From assembly GCA_020346805.1 (NCBI GenBank), contig CP070790.1:1174177-1180186 (forward strand): a stretch of 6,010 nucleotides of DNA, in the 5' to 3' direction. This document shows positions 4,406 to 6,010 of this stretch, in pieces. The notes beneath the pieces are model-generated. The model did no database searches. It saw only the letters and a list, made by a program, of their open reading frames with translations, and had not been told where the DNA came from. Position 1 is the stretch's first letter. Each line of letters starts with the position of its first letter. The DNA comes from Planctomycetota bacterium. GTDB lineage: Bacteria > Planctomycetota > Phycisphaerae > UBA1845 > PWPN01. The position numbers and the translations under genes are program-made.

Positions 4406-6010
4406 CTATGTGGGAGGTGGGGCCGGTTGCTGGGGCTGCGGTATATTTTTATCGAGGGTCAATCCGAGTTTTTCACTCAGAGATATGAGCCGATCGAAGA
4501 TTCCACCAGTATCCTGCCCCATCTGCCTGATCAATGAGTGGGCTCGCCGGCACTCAACTTTCGCCTCCGCCAGGTCTTCCTTTGAAGTTTTCGCATCCGG
4601 CACATTACTGCGCCGGTAGAAGGCTTCGGCCAGATGGTAATGCAGAGCCGGTATAAACATGTTGTATTGAATTCCTTTACGGAGCAATGCGATTCCTTGA
4701 TCATAATTACCGAGGAGTATGTGGTTCCATCCCACGGTATCAAGGACATTGGCGTTTTTGGAAGCCCGATTCAGGGCCCGTTCAGCATAAGGCAGAGCGG
4801 ACTTGGGATCCTTCTTGTTTTCCATAATTATATAAGCGAGGTTATTGAGTGATGATTCATCGTCGGGTTCAAGTTTCAGGATTTCTTTATAAACATTGAT
4901 TGCCTCGTCGAATTTTTTCTGGCCGGCCAGAACATTGGCGATATGTTCTCGCAAAATGAAGACTTTTTCTTCAATATCCTTGTCAGTGTTGCCCGTTGTT
5001 GCCTGGATAACTTCCCTGGCGGTTTTCATGGAAGCTTCTTGGTCACCTTTTAAAAGCTGCAGTACGGACAGCAAGTACATGGATGCCCGTTCCCTGGGCT
5101 GGGATTGCAAACGTTTTTTGAGGGCATCAAATAACTCATTACTCTTCTCTCTAAATTGAGGATCTATCCTGATAATAGAGAAAAACTGGGCGATTTTGAA
5201 ATCCGGATAATTGAAAGATTTTACGCATGATTCAATGGCCCGGGGTATATTTTGTTTTCCCAGATAGGCACTGGCGATTTGCATAAAGGCAACTCGGTTT
5301 TGTTGATCAGGTTTGAGTTTTTCGCCGGCGGTGATCAAATTGTCAAACTGTTTGTAGGACAGATACAAACTAAAAAGATAAGTGACTGCCTTGGGCTGAT
5401 AGTTACTTTTTTCCACCGCTTTGATAGCCGATTCTATTGCTTTGGGCTGTTGATTTCTGGCATCGGCAACTTGCGCTAAACGTAAATACCAAGTCGGGTT
5501 GTCTGCATCGGTTTGCAGGCGGGTATTGATCAGGCTTTCAGCACTATCCCATATCTGCAGTTGCATGTATGTTTGGAAGAGTCGCTCAACCACAGGGATG
5601 TTGGTTGCATTTTCCCCGATCAGTGTCTGCATTTCCGCGATGGCCTCTTCTGTTTTACCGGCACCCTCCAAAGCCTTGACCAGCATCAATCGCGGTTCGT
5701 AGTTATAATAAGCGGGATTTAAGCGCTTAACCTGTTGAAAATCATTGATAGCCGGATTAAATCGGCTGCTCCTGTAATAGGTGAACCCTCGGCGAAAGTA
5801 TCCCATGGGGGCCTGGGACATGCGGGTAATGTATTGGTCGTAATATTTGATGGCATCGGAATCGCGCCCCAATGCCAAACAATATTCACCCTGTAGCAGC
5901 AGGCCGAATGGATCATCCGAGTATAGTTCACGATAAGTGTCGATCTGGTTTTGTACGGTTTCGGTTTCCGACATGTCTCTGGTGAGTTGTATCATAGTGT
6001 CGATAAGAAG
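4406..6010 (-). CDS. Tetratricopeptide-repeat protein, C-terminal part (5' end outside window)
   Basis: The frame is open from the right edge to the TAG at 4408-4406, giving 534 residues. It contains an ATG at 5995, but five in-frame sense codons precede it up to the edge with no stop and no ribosome site is visible. The true start therefore probably lies outside. Numbered from that Met, TPR-like helix pairs run almost throughout: about 31-64, 65-98, 99-132, 133-166, 167-200, 201-233 and 234-267, a less regular part (268-345), then clear repeats at about 346-379, 380-414 and 415-460. The pair ending in LEPDDESSLNNLAY and the LDTVGW motif (418-423) resemble the C-terminal repeats of large secreted or lipid-anchored TPR proteins, including those linked to PEP-CTERM/exosortase systems. 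This likeness is not proof of such a role. The protein ends in a Pro/Gln tail (QPQQPAPPP). TPRs scaffold protein contacts, but the partner is unknown. A hairpin terminator follows the stop. Confidence 0.9.
   Translation of the reverse strand, partial: LLIDTMIQLTRDMSETETVQNQIDTYRELYSDDPFGLLLQGEYCLALGRDSDAIKYYDQYITRMSQAPMGYFRRGFTYYRSSRFNPAINDFQQVKRLNPAYYNYEPRLMLVKALEGAGKTEEAIAEMQTLIGENATNIPVVERLFQTYMQLQIWDSAESLINTRLQTDADNPTWYLRLAQVADARNQQPKAIESAIKAVEKSNYQPKAVTYLFSLYLSYKQFDNLITAGEKLKPDQQNRVAFMQIASAYLGKQNIPRAIESCVKSFNYPDFKIAQFFSIIRIDPQFREKSNELFDALKKRLQSQPRERASMYLLSVLQLLKGDQEASMKTAREVIQATTGNTDKDIEEKVFILREHIANVLAGQKKFDEAINVYKEILKLEPDDESSLNNLAYIIMENKKDPKSALPYAERALNRASKNANVLDTVGWNHILLGNYDQGIALLRKGIQYNMFIPALHYHLAEAFYRRSNVPDAKTSKEDLAEAKVECRRAHSLIRQMGQDTGGIFDRLISLSEKLGLTLDKNIPQPQQPAPPPT

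Noticed and set aside
1..6010. CRISPR array, tRNA, rRNA, insertion sequence or attachment site
   Set aside because: I saw no regularly spaced repeats, cloverleaf sequence, transposase or flanking direct repeats anywhere in the window.

Overview
The window is an ordinary stretch of bacterial chromosome. It has seven protein genes, two of them cut by the window edges, and no RNA genes, mobile elements or CRISPR. The best guess for the source is a planctomycete or a relative in the PVC group. Three things suggest this: a lipoprotein with a 3-keto-disaccharide hydrolase (DUF1080) domain, a membrane protein ending in a CPRC...GL...RCPEC zinc ribbon of a kind common in planctomycetes, and a large share of short-leader or weak Shine-Dalgarno starts. 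This assignment is an inference from protein style, not from a marker gene.

Region by region: (1) Positions 1-347, minus strand, hold the first 115 codons of formate-tetrahydrofolate ligase (fhs), which runs off the left edge. Directly upstream of it, and probably in the same transcript, is a 229-residue lipoprotein of unknown function (364-1053). (2) A compact divergent intergenic region (1054-1136) carries two back-to-back candidate promoters, each with the -10 hexamer TAGACT about 12 nt before a start codon. (3) On the plus strand, a HIT-family nucleotide phosphorylase/hydrolase (1137-1664) is followed after 4 nt by an HD-domain dGTP triphosphohydrolase-like protein (1669-2775). Both probably act on nucleotides. 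(4) After a 34-nt convergent gap, a minus-strand pair follows: a four-helix membrane protein with a C-terminal zinc ribbon (2810-3457) and, upstream of it, a DUF1080 lipoprotein (3481-4176). (5) The 229-nt gap at 4177-4405 holds a candidate promoter and a tandem 9-bp repeat for the lipoprotein operon, and a minus-strand hairpin terminator for the next gene. (6) A long TPR protein (4406-6010, minus) runs off the right edge.

I see no clear novel multi-gene defence or biosynthetic system. The observations most worth checking are the mirror-image near-leaderless promoters, the unknown lipoprotein joined to fhs, and the DUF1080 lipoprotein/zinc-ribbon membrane protein operon.
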